Assembly (NCBI GenBank): GCA_946478975.1
Contig: CAMLEO010000242.1
Coordinates: 1 to 11,176 of the forward strand
Source of the DNA: an uncultured Steroidobacter sp.
Lineage (GTDB): Bacteria; Pseudomonadota; Gammaproteobacteria; Steroidobacterales; Steroidobacteraceae
Reading direction: 5' to 3'
DNA: 11,176 nt
Shown here in pieces: positions 6,613-11,176 of this stretch (positions are counted from its first letter, which is position 1; each line of letters begins with the position of its first letter). Both the position numbers and the translations under genes were made by a program. The notes beneath the pieces were generated by a model. The model was not told the DNA's origin, did not search any database, and saw only the letters and a program-made list of their open reading frames with translations.

Positions 6613-7271
6613 GCGTAGCGCGGAAGTCTCAGCCGCACGCGATGGCCGCGCTCGACTCGTGTTCTTTCGATGTTTCCTGACATGCGCACGACGACGTCAT
6701 CGATCGCGCGCGTTACGAATGCGTCGTGATCGTCGCTGGTGCGAGGGTCCACAAAGTCGATCTGGATCTGCGTGTCGACAGGTTCGGCAGTAATTGCGAT
6801 GTCGCCGCCGCTCGCCAGGGCGTCGATGTCGTCGGTGAGCAGGCCCAGGAAGATCAATCGCAGCTGGGCGGGCACCACGTCGGCAAGGATGTCATCGCCC
6901 ATGTCCACTTTGACACGCACGCGATTGCGAGCTGCGTCGGTGGTGAGGAAACGAACCAGGTCGGAGAGCATCTCGCGCACTTTCACCGGCGCACGCTGCG
7001 TTTCTTCGGGTGCCACGTTTTCCAGCACCCGCTCCAGCCCGCGTTCGTGATTCGTGATCGCCTGCTGCACGAACTGCGTCAGCTGCTCCAGCGGCACCGC
7101 GCTCGGTTTGTTAGGCCGCGCAGCGCGAGCCAAAGCGTCGAGGCCGGCTTGAATGCCTTGCAGGCCGTTGCGCATGTCATGCGCGTAAGCTCGTTTGCAG
7201 CGTCGGCACAAATAGGCGCGCAGCGCGTCTTCCAGCAGTGAAGGGGCGGCGACGTCGTTGGAACCGGTCAT
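6609..7271 (-). CDS. Degenerate histidine-kinase-like protein, candidate histidine phosphotransferase
   Basis: A 220-residue soluble protein with no signal or membrane segment. Residues 12-85 are helical and contain an H-box-like segment with His31 in A-H-D-M-R-N-G-L-Q, matching the dimerisation/phosphoacceptor helix of histidine kinases. Residues about 97-218 resemble an ATPase domain. Its N-box is spoiled: L-G-L-L-T-D-D-I-D-A-L has Gly143 and Asp147 where kinases carry Asn. No D-x-G-x-G (G1) or G-x-G-x-G (G2) box is visible, so ATP binding is unlikely. This is the architecture of the phosphotransferases ChpT and Spo0B, which pass phosphate between receivers through a kinase-like dimer. That role fits the gene order but is inference; a regulatory pseudokinase is the alternative. 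Cys22-x-x-Cys25 precedes the His. The ATG at 7271 overlaps the upstream stop as ATGA and has no ribosome binding site of its own, implying translational coupling. Confidence 0.7.
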   Translation of the reverse strand: MTGSNDVAAPSLLEDALRAYLCRRCKRAYAHDMRNGLQGIQAGLDALARAARPNKPSAVPLEQLTQFVQQAITNHERGLERVLENVAPEETQRAPVKVREMLSDLVRFLTTDAARNRVRVKVDMGDDILADVVPAQLRLIFLGLLTDDIDALASGGDIAITAEPVDTQIQIDFVDPRTSDDHDAFVTRAIDDVVVRMSGNIERTRVERGHRVRLRLPRYA

Positions 7272-8932
7272 AGTGCAGATTTGAGCGGCGTGCGATGCGG
7301 CTGCACGGCTTTTTGCAGGATGCCTTCGAGCACGGGCAACCCGATCGGTTTACGGAAATGCAGGTCGAAGCCCGCTTCGGTGGCGCGTTTGCGATCTTCG
7401 CTCTGGCCCCAGCCGCTGATCGCGACCAGAAACATATTCGCGCCCCAGGGCTCGCTGCGAATCCGACGGGCGACTTCATAACCGTCGAGGATCGGCATGC
7501 CGATGTCGAGCAGCACGACGTCAGGGCGCCAGGCGGCGACGGCCTGCAATGTTTCAGCTCCGTCCGAAGCCTTGCGAGCTTCGTAGCCGCAGACCTGGAG
7601 CAGCAGCGACAGGCTTTCCAGCGCGTCCTGATTGTCATCGGCCACCAGCACGCGCAGGTTGCGAGGCGGCGCCGGGGCGATCAGTTCGTCGTGCTCGGAC
7701 TCCACCGGCGCGACGCTCGCGCTCAACGGCAGGCGAACGGTGAATTCACTGCCGCGATTCGGACCAGCGCTAGTCGCGCTGACGGTGCCGCCGTGCAACT
7801 CCACGAGCTGACGAACCAGGGCGAGGCCGATGCCGAGGCCGCTCGGTGCCTTGTCCGAAACGCCGTGCACGCGTGAGAACAGATTGAACAGCTTGGGCAG
7901 CGCGTCCGAGGTGAGCCCGATACCCGAATCCCTCACCGAGAACACGACGTGCGCTTCGTCGATGCTCGCGCGCAGCAGGATCGTGCCGCTGGTCTGCATG
8001 TATTTCGCGGCGTTGTTGAGCAGGTTGCTGAGGATCTGCACCAGGCGGGTGGGATCGCCTTCGACCACCGAATCGTCCACCGTGCAATCGATCTGCAGCT
8101 GATGGCTGTGCGCCGAGATGATCGGCTGCGCGGCTTCGACGGAGCGATCGAGAATGGTCCGTACCGTCAGCAGTTCTTTGTTGAGCTTGATGGTGCCCCG
8201 AGAAATGCGCGACACGTCGAGCAAGTCGTCGACCAGCCGACTCAAATGCGTCGTCTGGCGATCGATCACCTCGCGCGCCCAGCGCAGCTGCGGATGATCG
8301 AGCGGCATCAGCGACATCATGTCGACGGCCGAGCGAATCGGGGCCAGCGGATTGCGCAGCTCGTGCGCCAGGATGGCAATGAACTCGTCCTTGTGACGAT
8401 CCGCATCGCGCAGGGCGGCGTTCGCTTGTTCCAGGTTGGCGTTGACGCGCTCCAGCTCCTGCGCCTTTTCCGCCTGCAAGGTCGTGTTCGCTTCTGCCAG
8501 GGTGCGATTCAAACGTTGCAGCTCGCGGCGCTGGCAGTAGAGCTCGACCAGCACCGAGACCTTGCTGCGCAGGATCTCGGGCACGATGGGAATGGATACA
8601 TAGTCGACCGCGCCGAGCCGGTAGCCCTTCAGCGCATCGAACTCCGAATCGTGCACGCCGGTGACGAAGATGATCGGGATGCTTTCGAACCGCGGATGAT
8701 CGTGGATCATGGCCGCGGTCTCGAATCCGTCCATGCCAGGCATGCTGACGTCGAGGAGGATCAGCGCCACTTCGTTCACCAGCAATCGTTGCAACGCCTC
8801 TTCGCCAGAACGCGCGGTGATGAGGTTCTGCCCCAGCTCCTCCAGGATGGATTCGTACGAGAGCAGCCGTCCGGGCTGGTCGTCGACCAGCAGGATGTTG
8901 ACGCGCTCGGAAGTCGGGGCAGGGGCGTTCAC
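7268..8932 (-). CDS. Hybrid histidine kinase with N- and C-terminal receivers (REC-HisKA-HATPase-REC)
   Basis: A 554-residue cytoplasmic protein with no membrane segment. Receiver 1 (about 11-128) has the acidic pair Asp17-Asp18, phospho-acceptor Asp61 and Thr91, but Ile114 where receivers keep an invariant Lys. A coiled-coil linker (about 132-180) follows. The HisKA has His190 in A-H-E-L-R-N-P. The ATPase has N-box Asn307, G1 D335-S-G-I-G, an F-box near 349-352 and G2 G365-L-G-I-G, so the kinase looks active. Receiver 2 (about 426-545) has Asp432-Asp433, Asp476, Ser506 and Lys528, all key positions filled. Such proteins take phosphate or a signal on the N-terminal receiver and control their own kinase. 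The start is GTG at 8932: the frame has a stop (the previous gene's TAA) seven codons upstream and no other start between. Its stop overlaps the next gene by four bases. Confidence 0.88.
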   Translation of the reverse strand: MNAPAPTSERVNILLVDDQPGRLLSYESILEELGQNLITARSGEEALQRLLVNEVALILLDVSMPGMDGFETAAMIHDHPRFESIPIIFVTGVHDSEFDALKGYRLGAVDYVSIPIVPEILRSKVSVLVELYCQRRELQRLNRTLAEANTTLQAEKAQELERVNANLEQANAALRDADRHKDEFIAILAHELRNPLAPIRSAVDMMSLMPLDHPQLRWAREVIDRQTTHLSRLVDDLLDVSRISRGTIKLNKELLTVRTILDRSVEAAQPIISAHSHQLQIDCTVDDSVVEGDPTRLVQILSNLLNNAAKYMQTSGTILLRASIDEAHVVFSVRDSGIGLTSDALPKLFNLFSRVHGVSDKAPSGLGIGLALVRQLVELHGGTVSATSAGPNRGSEFTVRLPLSASVAPVESEHDELIAPAPPRNLRVLVADDNQDALESLSLLLQVCGYEARKASDGAETLQAVAAWRPDVVLLDIGMPILDGYEVARRIRSEPWGANMFLVAISGWGQSEDRKRATEAGFDLHFRKPIGLPVLEGILQKAVQPHRTPLKSAL

Positions 8933-8953
8933 GATATCAGTCGAGGCCTGGCG

Positions 8954-11176
<2,223 letters not shown>

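Overview
The window is G+C-rich and densely coded, with short intergenic gaps, GTG starts and gene families typical of a Gram-negative envelope: two lipoproteins, a BepA/LoiP-type protease and a cardiolipin-synthase-like enzyme. I infer a proteobacterium, probably a gammaproteobacterium of the Xanthomonadales/Steroidobacter kind. No rRNA, tRNA or other lineage marker is present to confirm this. I saw no insertion sequence, prophage or CRISPR array.

Layout, left to right. (1) Positions 1-216 (+) are the 3' end of a gene whose C-terminus resembles nicotinate phosphoribosyltransferase. (2) After a 78-base gap with a good sigma70-like promoter and nested inverted repeats, 295-3579 (+) encodes a 1094-residue lipoprotein. 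It has a GH43 arabinanase-like catalytic domain followed by two tandem copies of an Ig-like plus LamG-like module. (3) A 193-base gap holds three back-to-back inverted repeats and a weak candidate promoter. (4) 3773-5344 (+) is a BepA-like M48 metalloprotease lipoprotein with TPRs. It is followed 8 bases later by a two-HKD phospholipase D/cardiolipin synthase-like gene, 5353-6612 (+), so the two probably form an operon. (5) The rest is on the minus strand and reads leftward from beyond the right edge: a hybrid histidine kinase with three receivers (11176-8954, 5' end cut off), a receiver-kinase-receiver protein (8932-7268), and a 220-residue protein with a phosphoacceptor-like H-box but a wrecked ATP-binding half (7271-6609).

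The minus-strand genes look like one transcription unit, with a 21-base gap and then a 4-base ATGA overlap. The unit carries two kinases and five receiver domains, but no DNA-binding output domain and no classical Hpt domain. The small last gene is the most interesting item. By its position and degenerate kinase fold it could be a Spo0B/ChpT-like histidine phosphotransferase for the relay. Its stop codon and that of the convergent phospholipase D-like gene share one TTAA palindrome, leaving no room for a terminator between the two operons.
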